The notes under the pieces are model-generated. The model saw only the letters and a list, made by a program, of their open reading frames with translations. It made no database searches and was not told the origin of the DNA. Below, one piece after another: positions 1-7,246 of a DNA stretch of 38,432 nt (its first letter is position 1; each line of letters begins with the position of its first letter). Source of the DNA: Rummeliibacillus pycnus_B (GTDB lineage: Bacteria; Bacillota; Bacilli; Bacillales_A; Planococcaceae); assembly GCF_050459865.1 (NCBI RefSeq), contig NZ_JBCMNM010000019.1, positions 1 to 38,432 of the forward strand, given 5' to 3'. A program made the translations under genes and the position numbers.

Positions 1-78
1 CAACAAAGATAGCTATACAAAATTTTTATTATAAATTTTCATCTTTTTTTACTATTTTTACTTTTTAAGTGCCTTTAA
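1..78 (-). repeat. Inverted copy of the AT-rich repeat linker
   Basis: Read on the minus strand, this segment matches the linker at 24037-24095 and its partner at 38375-38415. Shared blocks include TTGTATAGCTATCTT (shared with the window end) and TAAAAAGTAAAAATAG (shared with the 24.0 kb copy). In the other two copies the linker joins two GC-rich stem-loop elements, so another element probably lies just outside the left edge of the window. Identified by eye, not by alignment software. Confidence 0.6.
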
Positions 79-208
79 CGAAGAGATTGAAGCCAAGCCC
101 GTGGATAGTGCCATATAAGCGGAACATCCAAATCTGAATATGGAAAAGTTAATGGTTGAAATGTTCGTATTTAAAAACCGAAAATGGATTTATGATATTG
201 ATTCAAAT
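79..208 (+). repeat. Truncated stem-loop repeat, matching the 3' half of the 35.85 kb copy
   Basis: The segment runs from GAGATTGAAGCCAAGCCCGTGGA through an AGCGGAACAT block to GATTCAAAT. It follows 36096-36211 nearly base for base with small indels, including about 75 bases beyond the GC-rich stem. The left half of the element, including the TCCTGCGGG core, is missing here. The agreement beyond the stem suggests that the repeat unit includes this AT-rich flank or that a longer segment was duplicated. Confidence 0.6.
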
Positions 209-521
209 ATATATTTATTTAGAACAATCCTTTCCGTTTTGTATTTACTTCATTCGTTATTTTTTATGAGATAAATGAGCCAATTTCATAAATAGCTTGT
301 CTTGGTTAACAACACGAATCTTTTTCTGTTTATTGCTAGATTCAGTTGTTTATATGCTCAATAATTCGTGGAATTTATATTTAAATATATGATGCATTTT
401 AAATATATGTTAAGATTGGTATAAATTTTAGTAACTTGATGTTCTTAGAAATATTAAGAACATTTATATCAAATTACTTAAAGAAATAGTTTGTATTCAC
501 AAAGGATAGGGAGTTGTAAAA
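209..521. other. AT-rich intergenic stretch before the PPOX gene
   Basis: I see no credible gene here. The minus strand gives only short broken frames around 230-400, too degraded to assign. The one structured signal is the inverted repeat at 439-463, listed separately. The last 20 bases carry the ribosome binding site (AGGGAG, about 508-513) of the gene that starts at 522. Confidence 0.5.
439..463. promoter_or_regulatory. Inverted repeat upstream of the PPOX-like gene (candidate operator)
   Basis: ATGTTCTTA at 439-447 is repeated in inverted orientation as TAAGAACAT at 455-463, with a 7-base spacer. It lies about 60 bases before the start codon, in the region where a promoter is expected. 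A perfect 9-base dyad here fits a repressor operator. It is not followed by a T-run, so a terminator is less likely. No regulator for it is visible in the window. Confidence 0.4.
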
Positions 522-1025
522 ATGATGAGGGGAAATATTCAAAATAAGAGAGTAGAAATTTCAGAGGAAGAAGCAAAGCATTTTTTGAAAATGGCAAAAG
601 TCGCACATGTAGCGACTGTAGATGAGGATGGCTTTCCATATGTGATTCCTCTTATTTATGTTTTTGAACAAGAGGATAAGCTATATCTCCATATTGGCAA
701 TATCCGAGAAAGTCATTTCTGGGAGAACATTAAGAATAACCCGAAAGTATGTATTGAAGTAAGTGAAATGGGCGATTTACACCCTGGTAAGAAGTATGCA
801 TGCCAATCAGCTCTTGTTTACACAAGTGTTGTCTTGTTTGGAACGATTAGTCGAATTGAAGAAGATGAAAAAAAAGCATGGTTCTTTGATCGATTACTTG
901 AAAAATATGGTAATCCTGAATGGACTTTTGAAAGAGAAGGATATCCGATTCTTCCAAAAATCGAATTATTTGAAGTGCAAATTGATAAAATAACAGGTAA
1001 ATTAAATGAAGGTTTAATACATTAA
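522..1025 (+). CDS. Pyridoxamine 5'-phosphate oxidase-like FMN-binding protein (NimA-like)
   Basis: This is a 167-residue single-domain protein of the flavin-binding split-barrel superfamily. The N-terminal third has the pattern of the PPOX/NimA-type group: 'AKVAHVATVDEDGFPYVIPL' followed by a strand ending LYLHIG and a KNNPKVCIEV strand. Members bind FMN or related cofactors and reduce small molecules; some are linked to nitroimidazole resistance. The substrate cannot be read from sequence. The ATG at 522 is chosen because AGGGAG sits 8 bases upstream; a second ATG follows directly. The gene stands alone: a dyad precedes it and a bidirectional terminator separates it from the convergent cotJ operon. 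Fold assignment is fairly secure, function is not. Confidence 0.75.
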   Translation: MMRGNIQNKRVEISEEEAKHFLKMAKVAHVATVDEDGFPYVIPLIYVFEQEDKLYLHIGNIRESHFWENIKNNPKVCIEVSEMGDLHPGKKYACQSALVYTSVVLFGTISRIEEDEKKAWFFDRLLEKYGNPEWTFEREGYPILPKIELFEVQIDKITGKLNEGLIH

Positions 1026-1029
1026 AATA

Positions 1030-1080
1030 TTTTGGGCGCTAGTTACGTAAAGAAAATAATTAGTAACTAACGCCCATTTT
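1030..1080. terminator. Bidirectional terminator between the PPOX gene and cotJC
   Basis: The arms GGGCGCTAGTTAC (1034-1046) and GTAACTAACGCCC (1063-1075) pair over 13 positions with one mismatch, around a 16-base AT-rich loop. T-rich bases flank the stem on both strands (TTTT before, ATTTT after). It lies between convergent genes and can serve both. Confidence 0.8.
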
Positions 1081-1083
1081 AAG

Positions 1084-1653
1084 TTAAAAGAATTTCTTTC
1101 TATCTCGATCCTCTTTTAAAATCTCTACCGCTTCTCTAAAACGGAGTGAATGTATAATTTCTCTTTCTCGAAGGAATTTTAAGCTATCGTTTATATCCGG
1201 GTCATCTGACATATCTATAATCCATTGGTAAGTAGCACGTGCTTTTTCCTCAGCAGCAATATCCTCATATAAGTCCGCAATTGGATCTCCTTTTGCTTGA
1301 ATGTATTGTGTTGTAAATGGAACCCCTGAAGCATTGTTATAGAAGAGTGCACCATCATGGCCAACATAATGTTCACCAAGACCAGCAGCTTTTAATTGCT
1401 CTGGAGTAGCATCCTTCGTAAGTTTATAGATCATTGTAGCAATCATTTCAAGATGGGCGAATTCTTCCGTTCCGATATCATTTAAAAGACCGATTACCTT
1501 GTCTGGAATTGTATAGCGCTGATTTAAGTATCTGAGTGCAGCAGCTAATTCGCCGTCAGCACCACCATATTGTTCGACTAAAAACTTAGCTAATCTAGGA
1601 TTACACTCCCTTACCTTTACGGGATATTGCAGCTTCTTTTCGTAATACCACAT
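1084..1653 (-). CDS. cotJC: Spore coat protein CotJC (manganese catalase-like)
   Basis: This 189-residue protein of the CotJC/non-heme manganese catalase family is built on a ferritin-like four-helix bundle. Visible ligand-type motifs are 'GTEEFAHLEM' (E-x2-H), 'AAEEKARATYQW' and 'REREIIHSLRF' (E-x3-H). In Bacillus subtilis CotJC is an inner spore-coat component. The length is close to the family norm, so the gene appears intact. An AGGAGGA site lies 9 bases before the ATG. It is the last gene of cotJABC, 40 bases after cotJB. The family is known to be expressed in the mother cell under sigma-E; a candidate promoter lies before cotJA. Whether this copy has catalase activity is inference. Confidence 0.95.
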   Translation of the reverse strand: MWYYEKKLQYPVKVRECNPRLAKFLVEQYGGADGELAAALRYLNQRYTIPDKVIGLLNDIGTEEFAHLEMIATMIYKLTKDATPEQLKAAGLGEHYVGHDGALFYNNASGVPFTTQYIQAKGDPIADLYEDIAAEEKARATYQWIIDMSDDPDINDSLKFLREREIIHSLRFREAVEILKEDRDRKKFF

Positions 1654-1693
1654 GCACTAATTCCTCCTATCAGTCATTCGCATCAAAAAGCTT

Positions 1694-1957
1694 TTAAACC
1701 TGCCAAGGCCAAGGGGTGTCTTTCCAATCCCAAGGATATCCAGAAAAGCTTTTACCATAATTCATAAGCGGACCGAATTGTTTTTCAAACTCAATTTTCA
1801 TTTCCATGCTTTTAAGTGAAGCCTCATTAAATTGTTGAATGGCTGCATAATCATGTGGATGGGTATTTAAGTAGAGGTTTAATTCAAGAATTACGAAATC
1901 GTTTGCTTGAATGTCCTCAAGCATCGCATAAAACTCAGGAGGCATTTTATTATTCAT
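1694..1957 (-). CDS. cotJB: Spore coat protein CotJB
   Basis: The 87-residue protein matches CotJB in size, position and sequence character: an N-terminal helix ('PPEFYAMLEDIQANDFVI'), a middle 'LNTHPHDYAAIQQFNEA' and a proline/tryptophan-rich C-terminus ('YPWDWKDTPWPW'). Its biochemical role is unknown; in B. subtilis it is needed together with CotJA and CotJC for the polypeptide composition of the spore coat. It begins inside the end of cotJA with an ATGA overlap, which indicates translational coupling. AAGGGGAA precedes the start. No damage is seen. Confidence 0.93.
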   Translation of the reverse strand: MNNKMPPEFYAMLEDIQANDFVILELNLYLNTHPHDYAAIQQFNEASLKSMEMKIEFEKQFGPLMNYGKSFSGYPWDWKDTPWPWQV

Positions 1958-2175
1958 TCTAATTCCCCTTTTTGTGGATTAGGATAAGGGCTGAACAGGT
2001 CTGGCCAGAGAGTTCCACAATGTAATGCTTGTTTTGCAGTTGGATATTGTGGTAATCCAGGTGGTTGGAATGGAATATAGAGTTGTGGTGGAGTAGAGAA
2101 GCTTTTCACGCGTATGGGTTGACAAGGATCAAAGGGACTAACATAAGGCTCCCAATATTTAAATTGTGTAAACAT
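1954..2175 (-). CDS. cotJA: Spore coat protein CotJA
   Basis: This small, proline-rich protein of 73 residues is the first gene of cotJABC. Runs such as 'FSTPPQLYIPFQPPGLPQYP' and the closing 'CGTLWPDLFSPYPNPQKG' are typical of CotJA. It is slightly shorter than the B. subtilis protein, with no sign of truncation. GGGAGGG lies 5-6 bases before the ATG. Its TGA stop overlaps the cotJB start. The protein is structural and has no known enzymatic activity. The three-gene set together makes the assignment firm and marks the host as a spore former. Confidence 0.92.
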   Translation of the reverse strand: MFTQFKYWEPYVSPFDPCQPIRVKSFSTPPQLYIPFQPPGLPQYPTAKQALHCGTLWPDLFSPYPNPQKGELE

Positions 2176-2206
2176 ATAACCCTCCCTCTTTGTATTGCAT
2201 CATTGC

Positions 2207-2236
2207 ATCTATATGAAAATGGATTTGGCATTATAC
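2207..2236 (-). promoter_or_regulatory. Candidate sigma-E promoter of cotJABC
   Basis: On the minus strand, GTATAAT (2236-2230) is followed after 14 bases by CATATAGAT (2215-2207). This resembles the sigma-E pattern of an ATA-centred -35 and a CATAC-like -10 at that spacing. The -10 ends 32 bases before the cotJA start, leaving room for its ribosome binding site. In B. subtilis cotJ is sigma-E dependent, so the location is sensible; the match is imperfect. Confidence 0.4.
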
Positions 2237-2428
2237 GTTTTAGATAAATTAATGTTGAAATTTGTAAAAAAATGAAAATTAGAAATTTCGTGCTACCATT
2301 GTTAACATGTATTTTTTTATCAAATAAACTGATTAATTAGAATATTATATTTATTAAACTTTGAATCTATATTATTGTTATATATAGGATTTCCTTTTAT
2401 CAAACTTAATACAAATTTTTTTAAAAAG

Positions 2429-2457
2429 TTGATTGTTTGAGAATTAGAAAATATGAA
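2429..2457 (+). promoter_or_regulatory. Candidate sigma-A promoter of the phenol regulator
   Basis: TTGATT (2429-2434) and TATGAA (2452-2457) are separated by 17 bases, a plausible housekeeping promoter about 60 bases before the regulator start codon. In such AT-rich DNA chance matches are common. A second possibility lies near 2360-2385. Confidence 0.35.
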
Positions 2458-2517
2458 TGAATAAGCTATTTATCATGAAAGGTAACATGTTTATAGACAT
2501 GTAATAGGGGTGGAATG

Positions 2518-4305
2518 ATGAAAGCAAATCGTTTAGTATTTGAAAATGCAATTGATGTAAATCCAAGAACGGGTATTATTAAATTTAATAATAAGCGAAT
2601 GGTACTAGAATCTGTGGAAGCGCTTGGTTTTTTACGAAGGGATATCGTCAAAACATTGGGGATGGAGAGAGCAAAAGGTTTCTTATTGCGTTATGGGTGG
2701 GCATGTGGAAAGAATGCAGGTTCAGCAATTGAGAGTATGTATAATTGGAAGGGCTTACATGAACTAATGGAGGCTGGTGCTGCCACGCATACATTAGCTG
2801 GTAATGTTACTGTGGAAATAGATGAACTAGTGATTAGTGAAGATAGCTTTTTTATGAAGGGATCGTGGCACAATTCTTATGAGGCGGAGCAGCATGTTCG
2901 ATATTTTGATTTTAGTGATAAAGGGGTTTGTTGGACTTTAGTAGGCTTTGTAGCAGGGTATATAGATAAGGTTTACAATAAAAAAGTTGTAGTTTATGAA
3001 GAAGGTTGCAAGGGCAAGAAGGACAATCATTGTACCTTTGTAGCAAGAACTGTTGAACATGCAACTGACGAGCAGGTAGAGATATTACGATACTTTCAAG
3101 AAGAGTCAATCGTATCAGAGTTGGATAGGACATATAATGAATTAAAATCAATAAATAATTCGATATTACGTTCTGACAAAGTACATCAAAAACTAACAAA
3201 TTGCTTACTTGAAGGACAATCATTAAATGAGCTTATTACTATTCTAAGTGATGAATTATCATGTAGTGTTGTCATCGAAATGAACAAATTAAATAAACCA
3301 TTTGCGAATTACTTTATAAATGAACAGGATAAATATTGCTATGAACGATTTTTATTTAGGAAAAAATTATCTTCAAAAGAAGTTATTAATACGTATGAGA
3401 TTATGGCAATGCAATCTGTATTAGGACGTATTATAGTTATTAGCAAAAAAACATTATCAAGAGAGCAAGAAATGATAATTGAACGCTCTCTATCTGTGTT
3501 CGCAATTTTTATTAATACGCAGCGACAAATTGCACAATCTCTTTGGAGAAAGAAAGCGGAATTTATCGATGAAATAATTGATGATAAGGCAGATACCAAT
3601 AAGTTGATAAAAAAGGGAAAACATTTATTTGATATTGATGTTGAGAAAAATATAAGAATAGCTATTATTAAAAGTGATTCCGAGATAATAGAGTCTGTAC
3701 ATTCTTTTGTAGAGAATAACTATGCCTCAATCGAAAGTTTTATAAAAAATGACTTTGTAGTGTTGATTTTAAGTGAAAAATATTTAGAAAATAAGTATAT
3801 GACAACACTCTTTGATGGAATTCTGCAAAAACTGCAAGTAAGATTCAAGAACAATACATTTTTAATAGCAGTAGGACATCATGCTGAAACTTTACAGGAG
3901 TTAGGAGAAAGTTATAATGAAGCACTCTTAATCTGTAATTTTCTTTTAAATACTTTACAGACACGAAGTCAGTATGCAATCTATGAAAATTATCAGCATA
4001 TTATGTTATTTTTAAAAACAACAGAGCCAAAAGCACTAAACAATTTTTACGAAAGTATGTTAGGCAAGCTAATTCAATATGATTTAGATAATAATTCAAC
4101 TTTAGTGTATACCTTGAAAATGTTCTTAGATAATAATGGAAACGTGAAAAAAACTGCACAGTTATTAAACCTATCGATTCCCGGCTTTCGTTATCGTATG
4201 GATAAGATTGAATCATTAGTTCCAGGTATCAAAAATGGTGATGGACGTTTTCAATGTCAATTAGCGATTATGGTACATTATGCATTGAAATCATTAAATA
4301 AATGA
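2518..4305 (+). CDS. Phenol-sensing regulator: XylR-N/V4R sensor fused to a PucR-type HTH
   Basis: This 595-residue regulator lies just upstream of, and in the same direction as, the phenol cluster. Residues 1-175 form an XylR-N plus V4R sensor. Cys138, Glu161, Cys164 and Cys172 have exactly the spacing of the zinc ligands of the phenol sensor MopR (from memory C155, E178, C181, C189), and Trp117 falls at the position of its phenol-contacting tryptophan. A histidine (H91) is near the expected phenol-binding histidine. A coiled-coil-like linker (about 190-225) and a GAF-like stretch (about 225-330) follow. Next comes a CdaR/PucR-type region from 'AEFIDEIIDD' (about 346) and a C-terminal PucR HTH (about 530-590, 'NNGNVKKTAQLLNLSIPGFR', then YRM). 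No AAA+ domain is present, so it cannot be a sigma-54 activator. The second ATG (2518) is chosen because it is better spaced from GGGGTGG. Inferred role: phenol-dependent activator of the cluster. Confidence 0.85.
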   Translation: MKANRLVFENAIDVNPRTGIIKFNNKRMVLESVEALGFLRRDIVKTLGMERAKGFLLRYGWACGKNAGSAIESMYNWKGLHELMEAGAATHTLAGNVTVEIDELVISEDSFFMKGSWHNSYEAEQHVRYFDFSDKGVCWTLVGFVAGYIDKVYNKKVVVYEEGCKGKKDNHCTFVARTVEHATDEQVEILRYFQEESIVSELDRTYNELKSINNSILRSDKVHQKLTNCLLEGQSLNELITILSDELSCSVVIEMNKLNKPFANYFINEQDKYCYERFLFRKKLSSKEVINTYEIMAMQSVLGRIIVISKKTLSREQEMIIERSLSVFAIFINTQRQIAQSLWRKKAEFIDEIIDDKADTNKLIKKGKHLFDIDVEKNIRIAIIKSDSEIIESVHSFVENNYASIESFIKNDFVVLILSEKYLENKYMTTLFDGILQKLQVRFKNNTFLIAVGHHAETLQELGESYNEALLICNFLLNTLQTRSQYAIYENYQHIMLFLKTTEPKALNNFYESMLGKLIQYDLDNNSTLVYTLKMFLDNNGNVKKTAQLLNLSIPGFRYRMDKIESLVPGIKNGDGRFQCQLAIMVHYALKSLNK

Positions 4306-4323
4306 ATATAGGGAATTTTAGCG

Positions 4324-4350
4324 AAATCTAGCGTATTAGCTAGATTTTTC
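4324..4350 (+). terminator. Terminator after the regulator gene
   Basis: AAATCTAGC (4324-4332) pairs perfectly with GCTAGATTT (4339-4347) around a 6-base loop and runs into TTTC. The short stem and interrupted T-run suggest a moderate terminator. It separates regulator transcription from the catabolic operon promoter that should follow. Confidence 0.65.
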
Positions 4351-4391
4351 TTGTTTATGAGCATTTTCTTTCTTTTTTATAAAGGGATTCG

Positions 4392-4431
4392 TGAAAAAGA
4401 CTATATGTTTTATAAATGATATGGTTTTTCA
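4392..4431 (+). promoter_or_regulatory. Imperfect dyad and weak promoter before the phenol monooxygenase
   Basis: TGAAAAAGACTATAT (4392-4406) is mirrored by ATATGGTTTTTCA (4419-4431); the arms agree at TGAAAAA, C and ATAT, with two bases missing on one side. A TATAAA (4411-4416) between the arms could be the -10. The -35 position (TTCGTG, 4388-4393) is poor. A poor -35 next to a dyad fits an activator-dependent promoter. The regulator upstream is the obvious candidate, but binding is not shown. Confidence 0.4.
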
Positions 4432-4503
4432 AAAAAACGTAAGATAAGTCTAAACATGCTTCCGCATGAAAAAGAGAGGCAAAGCAAAGGAAGGGGCAGA
4501 ATA

Positions 4504-6039
4504 ATGGTAGTTCAACAAGTCACGAAACCACTAACAGGGCAAGAATATTTGGAGCATTTAGACGACGGTAGGGAAATTTGGTTACATGGTGAACGTATCA
4601 AAAATGTAACAGCACATCCGGCATTTCGCAATTCTGCAAGATCTATTTCTCGATTATATGATGCAATGCATGATCCAAAGTACAAGGATATATTAACTTG
4701 TGAAACAGATACAGGTAGCGGTGGTTATACACATAAGTATTTTAAAGCAGCTAAAAGTGCAGATGATTTAATACAGGGAAGAGACGCGATTGCGCAATGG
4801 TCTCGTCTAACATACGGACAAATGGGTAGAACACCTGATTATAAAGCTTCTTTTTTAGCTACTTTAGGAGGAAACCCTGAGTATTACGCACCTTATCAAG
4901 AAAATGCAAAGAGATGGTATAAGGAAGCACAAGAGAGAAATTGGTTCTTCAATCATGCGATTGTCAATCCGCCAGTTGATCGACATAAAGATGTGCATGA
5001 AGTAGGAGACGTATTTATCCGTGTAGAAAAAGAAACTGATAAAGGATTAATTGTAAGCGGTTCAAAAATGGTTGCAACGGGTTCTGCAATTACTAATTAT
5101 AACTTTGTTGGAACTTATGGTTTACCAATTAAAGAGAAAGAATTTGCAGTAGTCTTTATTGCACCTATGGATACACCGGGTGTGAAGCTTATAAGCCGTG
5201 CTTCATACGAATTGACATCTGCTGTCATGGGTAGTCCATTTGATTATCCTTTGAGTAGCCGTTTTGACGAAAATGATGCAGTTCTAGTGTTCGACAAAGC
5301 GTTAATCCCTTGGGAAAATGTTCTAATATATCAAGATATGAAGAAAACTACTTCGTTCTTTATGGAAAGCGGTTTCATCAATCGTTTTACATTCCAAGGA
5401 GTAACAAGACTAGCTGTAAAGCTTGATTTTATCATTGGTGTTTTATTAAAGGCATTGAAAACGGCAGGTACAGATGTATTTAGAGGTGTGCAAGTAAATG
5501 TAGGAGAGATAATAGCTTGGCGCCATATGTTTTGGTCATTAAGTGATGCAATGGCACTAAATCCTGAAAAACGAAGTAATGGTATCGTTATTCCAAATTT
5601 AAGTGGAGGTCTAGCGTATCGTGTGTTTTTACAAGAAGGCTGGCCGAAGATTAAAGGAATGATCCAGCAGATAGTTGCAGGAAATCTAATCGTGCAACCT
5701 TCGAGTGCCAGAGACTTTTTAAACGAAGAGTTCAGACCTACTCTAGAGAAGCTATATCGTGGATCTAATGGGATTGAGGCACTTGAAAAAATTAAGACTA
5801 TAAAATTGTTGTGGGACGCAATTGGAACAGAGTTCGGTGGTCGGGGCGAACTTTATGAGCGAAATTATGCTGGGAATCACGAGGACATTCGATTACAAAC
5901 ACTATTTAGCGCACAAGGCAAAGGAACAACAGATGAACTAATAGCTTTTGCTGAGGAATGTATGAGTGATTATGATCTACGTGGCTGGACGGATCCAACA
6001 TGGATTAATCCAGATGATGTAAATTATTTTTCAAAGTAA
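4504..6039 (+). CDS. pheA: Flavin-dependent phenol hydroxylase, large oxygenase component (HpaB/PheA family)
   Basis: The 511-residue protein belongs to the 4-hydroxyphenylacetate 3-hydroxylase (HpaB) family. These enzymes use reduced FAD supplied by a separate reductase to ortho-hydroxylate phenolic rings. The N-terminal helical half, a central beta region ('SGSKMVATGSAITNYNFVGT') and a C-terminal helical half with 'LWDAIGTEFGGRGELYERNY' are in family order. The reductase partner is encoded at 7247. Adjacent catechol 2,3-dioxygenase and a phenol-type sensor point to phenol -> catechol, as in thermophilic Bacillus/Geobacillus pheA; 4-hydroxyphenylacetate is less likely because no homoprotocatechuate genes follow. 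An in-frame ATG at 4456 lies in a small hairpin (CATGC..GCATG) and lacks a ribosome binding site. The ATG at 4504 follows AAGGAAGGGG at good distance and is preferred. Confidence 0.88.
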   Translation: MVVQQVTKPLTGQEYLEHLDDGREIWLHGERIKNVTAHPAFRNSARSISRLYDAMHDPKYKDILTCETDTGSGGYTHKYFKAAKSADDLIQGRDAIAQWSRLTYGQMGRTPDYKASFLATLGGNPEYYAPYQENAKRWYKEAQERNWFFNHAIVNPPVDRHKDVHEVGDVFIRVEKETDKGLIVSGSKMVATGSAITNYNFVGTYGLPIKEKEFAVVFIAPMDTPGVKLISRASYELTSAVMGSPFDYPLSSRFDENDAVLVFDKALIPWENVLIYQDMKKTTSFFMESGFINRFTFQGVTRLAVKLDFIIGVLLKALKTAGTDVFRGVQVNVGEIIAWRHMFWSLSDAMALNPEKRSNGIVIPNLSGGLAYRVFLQEGWPKIKGMIQQIVAGNLIVQPSSARDFLNEEFRPTLEKLYRGSNGIEALEKIKTIKLLWDAIGTEFGGRGELYERNYAGNHEDIRLQTLFSAQGKGTTDELIAFAEECMSDYDLRGWTDPTWINPDDVNYFSK

Positions 6040-6095
6040 GTAACAACTGCTATTTAGCAGAAATATATAAATAAACATTTAGGGGGAAAAAGAAA

Positions 6096-7064
6096 ATGGC
6101 TAATTTTGATGTAGCGCAATTAGCGCATGTAGAAATGTTTACGCCAAAGCTAGAGGAATCATTAAATTTTTTCACTAAAATTTTAGGAATGCAAATTTCT
6201 GCACGTCAGGGGAAATCCGTTTACTTACGTTCTTATGAAGATTTTTATCACCATACACTAAAGCTTACAGAAGGTAAAGAAGCAGGATTAGGCCATGTAG
6301 CATGGCGTGCAAGTTCACCTGAAGCATTACAACGTCGAGTAGAATCGTTAGAAAAAAGTGGCCAGGGTATCGGCTGGATTGACGGCGATCTTGGACACGG
6401 TAAAGCATATCAATTCTATACTCCGGATGGTCATAAGCAAGAAATTCTTTGGGATGTTGAATACTACGAGGCACCAGAAGATCAAAAAACTTTATTAAAA
6501 AGTAGACCTCAAAAACGACCACTAAATGGTGTTCCTGTGCGACGTTTAGATCATGTTAACTTAATGTGTAAGGATGTAGCGAAAAATCGTCAATTTATGG
6601 ATGAACAACTAGGATTTAAATTACGTGAACACATTGTATTAAATGATAATACAGAAATCGGTGCATGGATGAGTGTTAGTCCGTTAGTGCATGAGGTAGC
6701 CTTAATGAATGATCAAACAGGTTCTGAAGGCCGTTTCCACCATATTGCTTTCTGGTATGGCTATCCGCAGCATTTAATGGATGTAGCAGATTTGCTAGTT
6801 GAAAATAACATCAAAATTGAAGCTGGTCCTGGAAAGCATGGTGTGAGTCAAGCTTACTTTATGTATGTGTTTGAACCAGGTGGTAACCGAGTTGAATTAT
6901 TTGGTGATGCTGGTTACTTAATCTTTGATCCAGACTGGAAACCAATTGTATGGCATGAGGATGAACTAGAAAAAGGAATTATTTGGTACGGTTCACCACT
7001 TCCAACAGAATACTTCTTATATGGTACGCCGGATGTATCATCTAAAGTTTTAGTGAAAGAATAA
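6096..7064 (+). CDS. pheB: Catechol 2,3-dioxygenase (extradiol, vicinal oxygen chelate family)
   Basis: This enzyme cleaves catechol next to the hydroxyls to give yellow 2-hydroxymuconic semialdehyde, using Fe(II). The 322 residues comprise two repeated VOC modules: N-terminal about 8-120, C-terminal about 148-285. The metal ligands can be placed in the second module: His153 ('LDHVNLMCKD'), His216 ('RFHHIAFWYG') and Glu267 ('GGNRVELFG'). The spacing is close to that of XylE (His153, His214, Glu265). Length matches the Bacillus PheB group. It lies 56 bases after the monooxygenase with AGGGGGAAAAAG as ribosome binding site. No XylT-type ferredoxin for reactivating oxidised enzyme is nearby. Assigned to catechol by the downstream genes. 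Confidence 0.92.
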   Translation: MANFDVAQLAHVEMFTPKLEESLNFFTKILGMQISARQGKSVYLRSYEDFYHHTLKLTEGKEAGLGHVAWRASSPEALQRRVESLEKSGQGIGWIDGDLGHGKAYQFYTPDGHKQEILWDVEYYEAPEDQKTLLKSRPQKRPLNGVPVRRLDHVNLMCKDVAKNRQFMDEQLGFKLREHIVLNDNTEIGAWMSVSPLVHEVALMNDQTGSEGRFHHIAFWYGYPQHLMDVADLLVENNIKIEAGPGKHGVSQAYFMYVFEPGGNRVELFGDAGYLIFDPDWKPIVWHEDELEKGIIWYGSPLPTEYFLYGTPDVSSKVLVKE

Positions 7065-7077
7065 GCCTGCTTTTATC

Positions 7078-7152
7078 ATGGATGATATGCCTAGGTAACT
7101 TAATTGTATGAATAGCATATCTAATGGGCTCTACCTAGGTTGTATATCCATT
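7078..7152 (+). promoter_or_regulatory. Long hairpin with an alternative pairing between dioxygenase and reductase genes
   Basis: ATGGAT..CCTAGGTA (7078-7097) pairs with TACCTAGG..ATCCAT (7132-7151): 8 and 6 perfect pairs around an internal mismatch, with a 34-base loop. Inside, GATATGC (7084-7090) can instead pair with GCATATC (7115-7121); the two helices cross, so they exclude each other or form a pseudoknot. No T-run follows, so this is not a normal terminator. It could be an mRNA processing or stability element, or a switch. Confidence 0.5.
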
Positions 7153-7246
7153 ATTTATAAAAAAATGAAACAAATGGTATGAACAAGCGTTAGTGTGAGA
7201 TTTAAAATATCTAAAATATTTAAGTTCAATACAAGGAGGAATTGCC

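Larger units (their letters stand above)
2176..2517. other. Divergent intergenic region, cotJA / phenol regulator
   Basis: This 342-base AT-rich gap between divergent genes has no coding potential that I can support. It should hold promoters for both sides: a sigma-E-like candidate for cotJA at 2207-2236 and a sigma-A-like candidate for the regulator at 2429-2457. Two palindromic ACATGT hexamers (2485-2490 and 2497-2502) sit 12 bases apart just before the regulator's ribosome binding site and could be an autoregulatory site. Confidence 0.5.

Noticed and set aside
209..430. Remains of a gene on the minus strand before the PPOX gene
   Set aside because: Short frames with no family resemblance, several stops and high AT content. 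Nothing supports a real pseudogene.
4440..4503. Longer start (ATG at 4456) for the phenol monooxygenase
   Set aside because: The codon lies inside a CATGC/GCATG hairpin, has no ribosome binding site, and adds a 16-residue charged extension not typical of the family. ATG 4504 follows AAGGAAGGGG.
4504..6039. 4-hydroxyphenylacetate 3-hydroxylase as the specific function
   Set aside because: The family name applies, but no homoprotocatechuate dioxygenase or hpa lower-pathway genes follow. The catechol pathway and phenol-type sensor favour phenol.
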